64,000 nt of DNA from assembly GCF_001939735.1 (NCBI RefSeq), contig NZ_MJIL01000090.1, forward strand, positions 304,176-368,175, read 5' to 3'. The position numbers and the translations under genes are program-made. The notes beneath the pieces are model-generated. The model was not told the origin of the DNA, searched no databases, and saw nothing but the letters and a program-made list of their open reading frames with translations. This DNA is from Photobacterium proteolyticum (GTDB lineage Bacteria > Pseudomonadota > Gammaproteobacteria > Enterobacterales > Vibrionaceae). Below, one piece after another: positions 1 to 9,051 of this stretch (position 1 is the first letter of the stretch; every line of letters begins with the position of its first letter).

Positions 1-765
1 TCTCCCAATGCCCGTTATCCGGTGCTGGGCGCGAGTTGGCAGCCTCGGGCAGGTACGGCACGGCATGATGCTGTCGCATGGGGTTTTGCACGCGCGGCTG
101 ACAAGTTGGGCGTGGATTTGATTCAACAAAGCGAAGTGACAGGGATCCGGGTGAGTAATGGCCGGGTACAGGGAGTCGAGACCAAGAACGGCTTTATTGG
201 TGCTGCCAAGGTAGGGTGTGTAGCCGCGGGTAACTCCGGCGAGATCGCCAAAATGGTCAACATGACCTTGCCTATCGAGTCACACCCGCTGCAGGCCATG
301 GTATCTGAGCCGCTCAAACCTTGTTTGGATACGGTGGTAATGTCCAATCATGTTCACGGTTATATTAGCCAGTCGGATAAAGGCGATATGGTGATTGGAG
401 CCGGTATCGACAGCTATCTGGGCTACGGCCAACGAGGCTCCTTTCCGGTTATCGAGCACACCATTGCCGCCATTATCGAAATGTTCCCCTTCCTCAGCCG
501 GATTCGGCTCAATCGTCACTGGGGCGGTATTGTCGATATTTGTCCGGATGCCTGTCCGATCATCAGCCCGACAGCGATTGACGGGCTGTATTTTAACTGC
601 GGGTGGGGAACGGGGGGCTTTAAGGCAACCCCGGGCTCCGGACATGTCTTTGCTGACACGATTGCCAATGACCGGCCGCATCCGTTGGCACAACCCTTTA
701 GTCTCGACCGTTTTGTTAGCGGTTACCTGATCGATGAACACGGCGCAGCAGGTGTCGCGCATTAA
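1..765 (+). CDS. soxB: Sarcosine oxidase beta subunit (5' partial)
   Basis: Reading frame 1 is open from the first base to the TAA at 763-765, so this is the C-terminal 254 residues of a gene that begins outside the window. SoxB is the flavin-binding catalytic subunit of heterotetrameric sarcosine oxidase, which oxidises sarcosine to glycine and passes the methyl group to tetrahydrofolate. The segment RYPVLGASWQPRAGTARHDA at the start and the C-terminal FNCGWGTGGFKATPGSG stretch are typical of SoxB. The immediate order soxB-soxD-soxA supports the call. The missing N-terminus would hold the FAD-binding GxGxxG motif. Confidence 0.94.
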   Translation, partial: SPNARYPVLGASWQPRAGTARHDAVAWGFARAADKLGVDLIQQSEVTGIRVSNGRVQGVETKNGFIGAAKVGCVAAGNSGEIAKMVNMTLPIESHPLQAMVSEPLKPCLDTVVMSNHVHGYISQSDKGDMVIGAGIDSYLGYGQRGSFPVIEHTIAAIIEMFPFLSRIRLNRHWGGIVDICPDACPIISPTAIDGLYFNCGWGTGGFKATPGSGHVFADTIANDRPHPLAQPFSLDRFVSGYLIDEHGAAGVAH

Positions 766-807
766 GGTATCTACTTACCTTGAAGTCGCCTGATTGAGGA
801 GAGCCCT

Positions 808-1104
808 ATGTTGAATATCTACTGTCCTTACTGCGAAGAGTTCCGTGAGGAAGAAGAGTTTGCCTATGCCGGAGAAGCTCATATTGTGCGCCCGCCGGAC
901 CCGGACAGCGTCAGTGACGAAGAGTGGGGGCGATACCTGTTCCATCGAAACAACATCAAGGGAAATCACCGGGAAATGTGGTTCCATGCGACAGGCTGTC
1001 GGCAGTTTTTCAATGTGATCCGCAACACGGTGAGCTATGACATTGAGCAGATATACAAACTGACCGGTACGCCACCCGAGATCTGGGAGGATGAGCATAA
1101 ATGA
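808..1104 (+). CDS. soxD: Sarcosine oxidase delta subunit
   Basis: A 98-residue protein of the usual SoxD length. It is the small zinc-binding subunit that stabilises the sarcosine oxidase heterotetramer in the cytoplasm. The N-terminal CPYC pair (C6, C9) with the later H and C of FHATGC fits the family's metal site. The start ATG at 808 follows a GAGGAG ribosome-binding site. The stop overlaps the start of soxA by four bases (ATGA), indicating translational coupling within a soxBDA operon. Confidence 0.94.
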   Translation: MLNIYCPYCEEFREEEEFAYAGEAHIVRPPDPDSVSDEEWGRYLFHRNNIKGNHREMWFHATGCRQFFNVIRNTVSYDIEQIYKLTGTPPEIWEDEHK

Positions 1105-4100
1105 CCCAGCCCAATCGTTTGTCCACCGGAGGGCGGATTGATCGCCGTAAATCGCTGACGTTCACGTTTAATGGTACAACCTACTCGGGTTATCAGGGAG
1201 ACACCCTGGCCTCAGCGCTGATAGCCAACGGCATTGATGTAATAGGGCGAAGCTATAAGTACAGTCGTCCGCGCGGCATCCTCGGTTCGGGAGCCGAAGA
1301 GCCCAATGCTATCCTCCAGGTTGGCAGTACTCCCGCTACCACCATTCCCAATTTGCGCGCGACACAGGTTGAGTTATATGACGGTTTGGTCGCTACCAGT
1401 GTCAGTGGCTGGCCGGATGTCGAGCGGGATATGAAATCCGCCCTGGGCAAAGTCGGTAGTGGCTTGATGCCAGTAGGCTTTTATTACAAAACCTTTATGT
1501 ACCCCGAGTCGATGTGGATGACGTATGAGAAATATATCCGTAAGGCTGCCGGGCTGGGCAAGATTCCGCAGGCGCGAGATCCGGATCGCTACGATAAGAT
1601 GCACCATCACTGTGACATCATGATCGTCGGTGGCGGCCCTGCTGGTTTGATGGCGGCAAGAAAACTGATCGGCAGCGGGCTCAGGGTGCTGGTGGCCGAT
1701 GAACAGCAGGAAATGGGCGGGTGTCTGCTTGGTAGCCAGCAAGTTATTGACGGGAAACCCGCCGAAGACTGGTTGTCAGAAACACTTGAACTGCTAGAGC
1801 GGGAACAGGGTATAACCCTGTTGCCGCGCAGTACGGTATTTGGCTATTACGACCAGAACTTTCTTGGCATTGTTGAACGCCGAACTGATCATCTTGGCGA
1901 GTATCAATCGGGGGCCCGCCAGCGTCTGCACCGGGTACGGGCTCGTGAAGTGCTGTTGGCTACAGGGGCGATTGAACGCCCGCTGGTGTTTGGCAATAAC
2001 GATGTGCCAGGCTGTATGCTTGCCTCTGCGATATCAACTTATATCAATCGCTATGGAGTGATCCCGGGGCAAAAATTGGTTGTGATGACAGCCAATGACG
2101 CTGGCTATCAGGCCGCGCTGGATTGGCATGCCGCCGGTCGTGAGGTGGTTGCGATTGTCGATACGCGCTCAAATAGCTCAGGGAAATACCCTGAACGGGC
2201 TAAAGCTGCCAGGATAGAGATATTCCTCGGGTATGCCGTTATTAATGTGCGTGGTCATAAGCGGGTAAGTGCGGTTGAAATTGCAAAGCTTAAACACAAT
2301 CGCAGCCAGGTTAGTCGAATTGATACTTGTCTGCTGAGCTGCGATACGGTAGCCAGTTCAGGCGGATGGAGCCCGAGTCTGCACCTGTCTTGTCATACTG
2401 GCAGCCGCCCGGTGTGGCGAGATGACATTGCTGGTTTTGTGCCAGGCAATCCCGATTTGCTCTATGCTGGCGGGATCCAGGGGCATTATCAGCTATCGGA
2501 AGTGCTCGACGATGGCTGCAAAGCAGCGCAGGCCGTCGCCGACCGTCTGCAGGTTTCGCTAATGTCGACGCCAGACCAGCCAGACCAGCCAGAGCTGCCG
2601 GAAGTTCCAGACCCCGACGAAACCGCGCCAATGGCTATTTACCATATTCCTCATCACTTCCCGACAAGCCGGGCTCCCAAACAGTTTGTTGATTTTCAAA
2701 ATGATCTTACCGCTGCTGGTATTGAGTTGGCTGTTCGGGAAGGCTTCGAGTCTATCGAACATGTTAAGCGCTATACCGCATTGGGCTTTGGTACCGATCA
2801 GGGTAAAACAGGGAACATCAACGGAATGGCAATTGCCGCCAGGGCTTTGGGCCAGTCGATACCTGAAACCGGCACGACGATATTTCGCCCTATGTATACG
2901 CCAGTCACCTTCGGCACACTGGCCGGGCGGGATGCCGGGCACTTGTTCGATCCGGCGCGTTTTACTGCCATGCATCGCTGGCACCTGGAGCATGGTGCCG
3001 AGTTTGAGAATGTCGGGCAGTGGAAACGCCCTTGGTTCTACCGTCTTGGTAACGAGACGCAGCAGGAGGCGCTGAACCGAGAGTGTCTGGCGACCCGTAA
3101 TAGTGTCGGACTCCTTGATGCGTCGACGTTGGGAAAAATTGATATTCAGGGGCCGGATGCGCGCGAGTTTCTCAATCGGATCTATACCAATGGCTGGAGC
3201 CAGTTGGCACCGGGTTGCTGCCGCTATGGGGTGATGTGCAAAGAAGACGGGATGATTTTTGATGATGGTGTGACGTCCTGTATCGATGATAACCATTTTC
3301 TGATGACCATCACGACAGGCGGGGCTGCGGGTGTATTGCGCTGGCTGGAACTTTGGCACCAGACTGAATGGCCGGAGCTGGACCTGTATATGACCAGCGT
3401 GACGGATCACTGGGCCACCATGACGATTGGTGGGCCGAACAGTCGCTCTGTGTTGCAGAAACTGATGCCCGAAGCCGATCTCTCGGATGCCGCTTTCCCT
3501 TATATGACTTGGCAGTCGCACTGCATTTCGGGTGTCGATGCGCGTATTTTCCGGATCAGTTTTACCGGTGAGCTATCGTATGAAGTTAATGTAAACGCTA
3601 ACTTCGGTCTGTACCTGTGGGAACAGATTATGGCGGCGGGGGAAGAATTCGAGATCACCCCGTATGGTACGGAAACCATGCATATTCTCCGGGCAGAAAA
3701 AGGCTTCATTATTGCCGGTCAGGATACCGATGGTTCGGTCACGCCGCAGGATATGAACATGGCGTGGATCTGCGGCAAGAAAAAAACGTTCAGTTTTATT
3801 GGCCGTCGTTCATGGCAGCGTGAAGATACTCGCCGCTCTGATCGTAAACAGTTGGTCGGCCTTAAATGTACGGAGCCTGATGTGGTGATCCCCGAAGGTG
3901 CCCAGGCTGTGAATGATCCCGATGAACCTGTACCGATGACTATGGTTGGTCATGTTAGCTCAAGCTATTACAGCGCGGTGCTGGGGCACTCAATTGCACT
4001 TGGCCTGATCAAGGGGGGATTGAGCCGAGTAGGCGAATCGGTATTCTTCCCTCTGGCAGACGGCCGGGTATTGCAAGCTGAAATTACCGATGGGGTGTTT

Positions 4101-4808
4101 TATGACCCTGACGGTAAGCGTCAGTCGGTGATCTCGGCGCCCGCAACACAGCCATATTATCCGCCCGAAGCGCCTCGCTATGAGTCTGCCTTACATCATA
4201 CAGAAAGATATCAAGTAGATAGGAACCATACAGAAAGGGACCATGCACAAAGGGAACACAGAGAAACAGCTTCGCAACCAAACGTAGTGCTGCATGAACG
4301 AAAAGGTTTGGCGCTGCATATATTGCGTGGGGGAGGAAGCACATCTGAAGATGAGAATGAAGCGTTTTATGACGACGCTGAAACCGTTCTCGGATTGCCT
4401 CTGCCACGAAAACCCTGCTCATCGATTGTCGGTGAAAAGATGCAGATCTGGTGGTTATCGCCTAATGAGTGGCTGATTTTGTCATCCGAAGACTTCTCGG
4501 TGGAAGCGAGGTTACGCCATCAGTTGTCGGAGCATTTCTCCATTGTCGATGTCAGTGGCGGGCAGTGTGTCATTGAGTTGTCAGGGCTACAGGCACAAGC
4601 AGTACTGAGGAAATCCACTTTTTATGATGTCGATACTCGTTCACTGCCCGTTGGTAAATGTGTCGGTACCTTGCTTGCAAAAGCGCAGGTGGTGCTAAGG
4701 CGCAGTGGCGAGAGTGAGTTTGAACTTATTGTCCGGCGCAGCTTTGCTGATTACCTCTGGCTGTGGTTGCAGGACGCCAGTGAAGAGTTCGGCCTGACTA
4801 TCGAGTAG
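1101..4808 (+). CDS. soxA: Sarcosine oxidase alpha subunit fused to a gamma-like (SoxG) domain
   Basis: The 1235-residue protein is about 230 residues longer than ordinary SoxA. Residues 1-110 carry the N-terminal SoxA fold (GYQGDTLASALIANG, SYKYSRPRGI). A nucleotide-binding GGGPAG lies at 177-182, and residues from about 560 to 1000 are the GcvT-like folate domain. After a charged low-complexity linker (about 1030-1060, repeating HTER/HAQRE-type units) the last 170 residues resemble SoxG (WWLSPNEWLIL, VDVSGGQCVIELSG, LIVRRSFADYLWLW). Separate soxA and soxG genes are usual, so this is a fusion. The frame is uninterrupted through the linker. No separate soxG is present in the window. Confidence 0.93.
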   Translation: MTQPNRLSTGGRIDRRKSLTFTFNGTTYSGYQGDTLASALIANGIDVIGRSYKYSRPRGILGSGAEEPNAILQVGSTPATTIPNLRATQVELYDGLVATSVSGWPDVERDMKSALGKVGSGLMPVGFYYKTFMYPESMWMTYEKYIRKAAGLGKIPQARDPDRYDKMHHHCDIMIVGGGPAGLMAARKLIGSGLRVLVADEQQEMGGCLLGSQQVIDGKPAEDWLSETLELLEREQGITLLPRSTVFGYYDQNFLGIVERRTDHLGEYQSGARQRLHRVRAREVLLATGAIERPLVFGNNDVPGCMLASAISTYINRYGVIPGQKLVVMTANDAGYQAALDWHAAGREVVAIVDTRSNSSGKYPERAKAARIEIFLGYAVINVRGHKRVSAVEIAKLKHNRSQVSRIDTCLLSCDTVASSGGWSPSLHLSCHTGSRPVWRDDIAGFVPGNPDLLYAGGIQGHYQLSEVLDDGCKAAQAVADRLQVSLMSTPDQPDQPELPEVPDPDETAPMAIYHIPHHFPTSRAPKQFVDFQNDLTAAGIELAVREGFESIEHVKRYTALGFGTDQGKTGNINGMAIAARALGQSIPETGTTIFRPMYTPVTFGTLAGRDAGHLFDPARFTAMHRWHLEHGAEFENVGQWKRPWFYRLGNETQQEALNRECLATRNSVGLLDASTLGKIDIQGPDAREFLNRIYTNGWSQLAPGCCRYGVMCKEDGMIFDDGVTSCIDDNHFLMTITTGGAAGVLRWLELWHQTEWPELDLYMTSVTDHWATMTIGGPNSRSVLQKLMPEADLSDAAFPYMTWQSHCISGVDARIFRISFTGELSYEVNVNANFGLYLWEQIMAAGEEFEITPYGTETMHILRAEKGFIIAGQDTDGSVTPQDMNMAWICGKKKTFSFIGRRSWQREDTRRSDRKQLVGLKCTEPDVVIPEGAQAVNDPDEPVPMTMVGHVSSSYYSAVLGHSIALGLIKGGLSRVGESVFFPLADGRVLQAEITDGVFYDPDGKRQSVISAPATQPYYPPEAPRYESALHHTERYQVDRNHTERDHAQREHRETASQPNVVLHERKGLALHILRGGGSTSEDENEAFYDDAETVLGLPLPRKPCSSIVGEKMQIWWLSPNEWLILSSEDFSVEARLRHQLSEHFSIVDVSGGQCVIELSGLQAQAVLRKSTFYDVDTRSLPVGKCVGTLLAKAQVVLRRSGESEFELIVRRSFADYLWLWLQDASEEFGLTIE

Positions 4809-4930
4809 CCTGATTATCGAATCGCCCGCGACGTTTTTGGTTTCATCCATGTCGTAGATTGGAAATTCAAATTTTCAATAACAGTCACATTTAAGGGGTA
4901 TACCACCGCTAAGGGGACGAGGGCCAAGCC

Positions 4931-6268
4931 ATGACCAAGTATGATAATCGATTACTGCAAGCTCGCGCCGGAGTGGCGCGCCATGAAACCAGTGTTGAAC
5001 AGTCACATCGTCGCGTGCCGATCAATCTGCGCCAGTCGGGTCCTACACCCGTAGAAATGCTGATATCGACCCGGGTAAGGAAATCACCGTACTGGCATCT
5101 TTCGGTAGAAGCCGGGTGCTGGCGGGCAACGGTGTATAACCGTATTTACCATCCTCGTGGTTATGTACGGCCGGAAGACGGCGGTGCGATGGTGGAATAC
5201 GACTCACTGGTCAACGATGTCACGATGTGGAATGTCGCCGTAGAGCGCCAGATCCAGGTGAAGGGTCCGGATGCCGAAGCCTTTGTTAACTATGTGATCA
5301 CCCGAGATGCCTCCAAGATCAAGCCAATGCATGGCAAGTACGTGATCCTATGCAATGACGAAGGCGGTATTCTCAATGATCCTGTCTTGCTCCGTCTTGC
5401 GGAGGACGAGTTCTGGTTCTCCATCTCTGACAGCGATCTCGAGATGTGGCTGCGGGGGATCAATATCGCTAAGCAATATGATGTCTCCATTGCCGAAATC
5501 GACGTGGCGCCGGTTCAGATCCAGGGACCGAAGTCAGAAGCGCTGATGGTGGATTTGTTTGGTGAAGACATCAAAAGTATTCCTTACTACGGCCTGATGG
5601 AAGCTGAAATTGCAGGTTGCGATGTGGTCATTTCTCAAACCGGCTTTACCGGCGAGAGGGGGTACGAAATCTACTGTCGCAATGTAACCGAAGACGCCGA
5701 GAAGCTGTGGTATGCCGTGTTGGATGCTGGGAAAGCCCATAAACTTCGAGTCATCGCGCCTGCTCACCACCGCCGGATTGCTGCCGGGATCCTCTCCTGG
5801 GGGCAGGATATTGATCAGGAAACCCTGCCATTCCAGTGCAACCTGGCCTATCAGGTGCCACGAAACAAAGAGGCTGACTATGTCGGTAAAGCGGCTCTGG
5901 AAAAGGCCCGGGAGCAAATCGAAGCCGGGAACCCGCCTTTTGATCTTGTGATGGTCGGTATCGTATTGGGTGGGGAGCCGATTACAGACTATGCCAATGA
6001 CTTCTGGCTGGTCTATGGGCCGGATGGTGGCGATGCTGTCGGGTATGTCTCTTCCCCTTGGTATTCGCCTGAGCTGCAGACCAATATAGCCTTGGCCCAT
6101 GTTCCCTGGGCACAGCGGGATATCGGTACCAGGCTGAGTGTCTCGCTTCCGTCCGAATATGGCGGCAATGTGGTTGATGCCGAGGTGGTAGAAGTGCCGT
6201 TCCGTCCGTCGGTCAACCCTAACTCGCGCGAAGTGGCCAAATCGCGTGGTAGTGATTTCGTCGACTAA
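4931..6268 (+). CDS. GcvT/DmdA-family tetrahydrofolate-dependent demethylase
   Basis: A 445-residue protein of the GcvT (glycine cleavage T) superfamily, which moves methyl or aminomethyl groups onto tetrahydrofolate. Family signs are QIQVKGPDAEAFVNYVITRD, QTGFTGERGYEIYCRN and the C-terminal YVGKAALEK segment. It is longer than glycine-cleavage GcvT and nearer in style to DMSP demethylase or LigM-type O-demethylases. It sits between soxA and a MetF-like gene inside a betaine-catabolic block that lacks the oxygenase gbcAB. I infer that it may take the first methyl of glycine betaine, or of a related compound such as DMSP. The substrate cannot be read from the sequence. Confidence 0.88.
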   Translation: MTKYDNRLLQARAGVARHETSVEQSHRRVPINLRQSGPTPVEMLISTRVRKSPYWHLSVEAGCWRATVYNRIYHPRGYVRPEDGGAMVEYDSLVNDVTMWNVAVERQIQVKGPDAEAFVNYVITRDASKIKPMHGKYVILCNDEGGILNDPVLLRLAEDEFWFSISDSDLEMWLRGINIAKQYDVSIAEIDVAPVQIQGPKSEALMVDLFGEDIKSIPYYGLMEAEIAGCDVVISQTGFTGERGYEIYCRNVTEDAEKLWYAVLDAGKAHKLRVIAPAHHRRIAAGILSWGQDIDQETLPFQCNLAYQVPRNKEADYVGKAALEKAREQIEAGNPPFDLVMVGIVLGGEPITDYANDFWLVYGPDGGDAVGYVSSPWYSPELQTNIALAHVPWAQRDIGTRLSVSLPSEYGGNVVDAEVVEVPFRPSVNPNSREVAKSRGSDFVD

Positions 6269-6299
6269 CGACCGATAACCGATAATATAGGGGCACGGT

Positions 6300-7199
6300 A
6301 TGAAGTGTGACGCCTACAAGAGCCTTGGAGGGGAAGGGTTCCGCGAACCTGATATGGAGTCCGATATTGAACCTCGTTTGTTTCAATTGCTGGCGGAAGC
6401 CTCGCTGGAAGCGACGCCCAAACAGGTATTGAAGCTTCATACTGTTCCTGACTGGCTGTCGGCGGGAACCTGGGTATATGTGCCTTTTTTGCCGAAAGGC
6501 CGATTTGAGGAGACATTTGAGGCATGTGAGCGCTTGCTGCTATGGGGGATGGTGCCAATACCCCATATACCGGCTCGCGCTGTGCCAAGCGAAGCTTGTT
6601 TGCACCGATGGCTTTCCTCTCTGACCCATATCGGTGTCTACAATATTCTGCTGATAGCTGGAGAGAAAAACCCACCTGCGGGACCTTTTGCCAATACGCT
6701 TGCACTGCTGGCATCAGGGGCGCTGGCAAAGCACCCATTGCGCGGCATTGGGGTTGCAGGTCACCCTGAGGGCCACCCGCACGCAACAAGTCATGAACTC
6801 ACCAATGCGCTTTCTTTTAAGCGAGAATATGCTGAAGCCAATCAACTCAATATGTGGGTGGTGACACAGTTTTCGTTTGATGCCGATATCTTTATCCAGT
6901 GGCTGGAATGCTATCAGGAGTTGCTGGGTTCTTTGCCGGTGTATCTGGGTATGCCGGGGCCTACTCAGCTTAAGAACTTATTTTTCTATGCCGCGCAATG
7001 CGGTGTGGTGGAGTCGGTTGCGGCGTTAAGACGTAACCTGAAAGCTACCCAGTTGCTAAAACCCTGGACACCGGATTTGCTGGTACAGGAAATGGCCCGT
7101 TACCAGAGCATCAATCCTGATACGCCTTTCCAAGGCATCCATTTGTATCCGTTTGGCGGATTGAAACAGTCCGCCAGATGGCTGAGGAGGGCTCGTTGA
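6300..7199 (+). CDS. Methylenetetrahydrofolate reductase-like protein
   Basis: A 299-residue protein with the MetF pattern GVAGHPEGHP followed about 40 residues later by TQFSFD, the segments that in MetF line the FAD and folate site. It is divergent from housekeeping MetF and has no early catalytic-glutamate motif I could recognise with confidence. Its place between a folate-dependent demethylase and fhs suggests that it oxidises 5-methyl-THF to 5,10-methylene-THF, the reverse of the biosynthetic direction. ATG 6300 is preceded by AGGGG; a later ATG at 6354 is possible. Function is inferred from family resemblance and context. Confidence 0.78.
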   Translation: MKCDAYKSLGGEGFREPDMESDIEPRLFQLLAEASLEATPKQVLKLHTVPDWLSAGTWVYVPFLPKGRFEETFEACERLLLWGMVPIPHIPARAVPSEACLHRWLSSLTHIGVYNILLIAGEKNPPAGPFANTLALLASGALAKHPLRGIGVAGHPEGHPHATSHELTNALSFKREYAEANQLNMWVVTQFSFDADIFIQWLECYQELLGSLPVYLGMPGPTQLKNLFFYAAQCGVVESVAALRRNLKATQLLKPWTPDLLVQEMARYQSINPDTPFQGIHLYPFGGLKQSARWLRRAR

Positions 7200-7201
7200 C
7201 A

Positions 7202-8938
7202 ATGAACAATGAACTTAACGTTGCTCTGGTTCCATCAGAGATTGACCCTCCAGAGAATTTGCCGCCTCCGGGCTCTCCCGATATTGATATAGCCCGGGCG
7301 GTGACGCCGAGGCCAGTGATTGAAGTTGCTGCCGAGCGGCTGGGCTTGCTTCCTCATGCCCTGATCCCCTATGGCCACTACAAGGCCAAAATCGACATGG
7401 CGCAACTGGATGTCAGTCACCAGCGTGGTCAGTTGGTGCTGGTAACTGCAATGACGCCGACAACGGCCGGAGAAGGCAAAACCACTACCAGTATTGGTCT
7501 GTCTGACGGACTTAACGCCCTCGGGGTAAAAAGCACTGTTTGCCTTCGCGAGCCATCGCTGGGACCGTGCTTTGGCATGAAGGGGGGAGCCGCTGGAGGA
7601 GGAAGGTCACAGGCGATTCCTATGGAAGATCTCAACCTGCATTTTAACGGGGATTTTCATGCGATCACGGTTGCTCATAATTTGCTTGTCTCTCTGATTG
7701 ATAACCATATTCACTGGGGCAACGAATTGGGATTGGATCCTCGTCGGATCTGCTGGCGGCGGGTAATGGATCTCAATGAGCGGGCTCTGCGCAATATTGT
7801 CTGTGGGCTCGGTGGGACGGCTCATGGTGTCCCGCGTGAGTCGGGATTTGATATCACTGTTGCCTCGGAGATCATGGCGGTGCTGTGTCTGGCCGAAGGA
7901 CCGAAAGATCTGCAGAACCGCCTTGGCGAGATGATCATAGGTCGGCGTCGTGATGGCAGTGTAGTGACGGTACGCGAATTAGGTGCCGACGGTGCGATGA
8001 CGGTGCTACTCAAAGAAGCCATGATGCCGAACCTTATCCAGAGCCTTGAGCATAACCCGGTGCTGGTCCATGGCGGCCCCTTCGCTAATATCGCCCATGG
8101 TTGTAGCTCCCTGATGGCAACGCGTGCGGCATTGGCTCTTAGCGATGTTGTGGTGACAGAAGCGGGTTTTGGTGCCGATTTGGGGGCCGAGAAGTTTATT
8201 AACATAAAATGCCGTCTGGCAGGTTTGTCTCCGGACGCGGTGGTGCTCGTTTGCACCGTAAGGGCATTGAAAATGCAGGGCGGGATTGAAAGGCAGGCTC
8301 TGGATCAGCCGAATGTGGCCGCGGTCGAAGCGGGCTTAGCTAATTTGCTGCGACATATCCAGAACATCCAGCAGTTCGGTCTGATCCCGCTGGTGGCAAT
8401 TAATCGCTTTCCAAGCGATAGCGATGAAGAGCTAGCCGTGATCCAGCAGTGCTGTCTGGCATCGGGAGCCCGGGTCGTGTCTGCCGATCATTGGGCTCGT
8501 GGTAGTGAAGGCGCTTTGGATATGGCTGCGGCCGTGCTCGATCTGCTCCAGCAACCGCCACCTAATGTTACACCGCTTTATTCGAATGATATGCCGCTGG
8601 ACGAAAAAATTCATACTGTGGCAACGCAGATCTACGGTGCCGGCGAAGTTCATTTTTCGGCCTCTGCCTTGTCGCAACTCGATGATATTCATCAGCTTGG
8701 CTTTGGTCATTTGCCTGTCTGTATTGCTAAGACACCTTACAGCTTTTCATCGGAGCCCGGAGTTTTGGGCGCGCCGGTTAATCACGCTTTGCCTGTCAGA
8801 GAAGTTCGCCTGATGGCCGGTGCGGGGTTTGTCGTTGTGATATGCGGCGACATCATGACTATGCCCGGCTTGCCGCGTCATCCGGCGGCGCTGGATATCA
8901 GACTGGATGAGCACGGAGAGATTACCGGGTTGTTTTGA
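7202..8938 (+). CDS. fhs: Formate-tetrahydrofolate ligase
   Basis: Interconverts formate, ATP and THF with 10-formyl-THF. The nucleotide-binding segment TPTTAGEGKTTTSIG lies at about residues 85-99, followed by LREPSLGPCFGMKGGAAGGG and the family block HGGPFANIAHGCSS. At 578 residues it is slightly longer than the common 555-560 form. I chose ATG 7202, three bases after the previous stop, with GGAGGG ten bases upstream; an in-frame ATG at 7178 would overlap the MetF-like gene by 22 bases. In this block it could run towards formate and ATP, disposing of one-carbon units released by demethylation; FolD is not in the window. Confidence 0.93.
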   Translation: MNNELNVALVPSEIDPPENLPPPGSPDIDIARAVTPRPVIEVAAERLGLLPHALIPYGHYKAKIDMAQLDVSHQRGQLVLVTAMTPTTAGEGKTTTSIGLSDGLNALGVKSTVCLREPSLGPCFGMKGGAAGGGRSQAIPMEDLNLHFNGDFHAITVAHNLLVSLIDNHIHWGNELGLDPRRICWRRVMDLNERALRNIVCGLGGTAHGVPRESGFDITVASEIMAVLCLAEGPKDLQNRLGEMIIGRRRDGSVVTVRELGADGAMTVLLKEAMMPNLIQSLEHNPVLVHGGPFANIAHGCSSLMATRAALALSDVVVTEAGFGADLGAEKFINIKCRLAGLSPDAVVLVCTVRALKMQGGIERQALDQPNVAAVEAGLANLLRHIQNIQQFGLIPLVAINRFPSDSDEELAVIQQCCLASGARVVSADHWARGSEGALDMAAAVLDLLQQPPPNVTPLYSNDMPLDEKIHTVATQIYGAGEVHFSASALSQLDDIHQLGFGHLPVCIAKTPYSFSSEPGVLGAPVNHALPVREVRLMAGAGFVVVICGDIMTMPGLPRHPAALDIRLDEHGEITGLF

Positions 8939-9051
8939 CGGAAATACTTCACCGGATGTCGCTATTACACAGCCTGTTAAATGGCAATGGCATATCGTTA
9001 GTTTAAGAGACATAAACGATTTGCTGATAGCTGCTTGCAGGAGGGAAGAGT

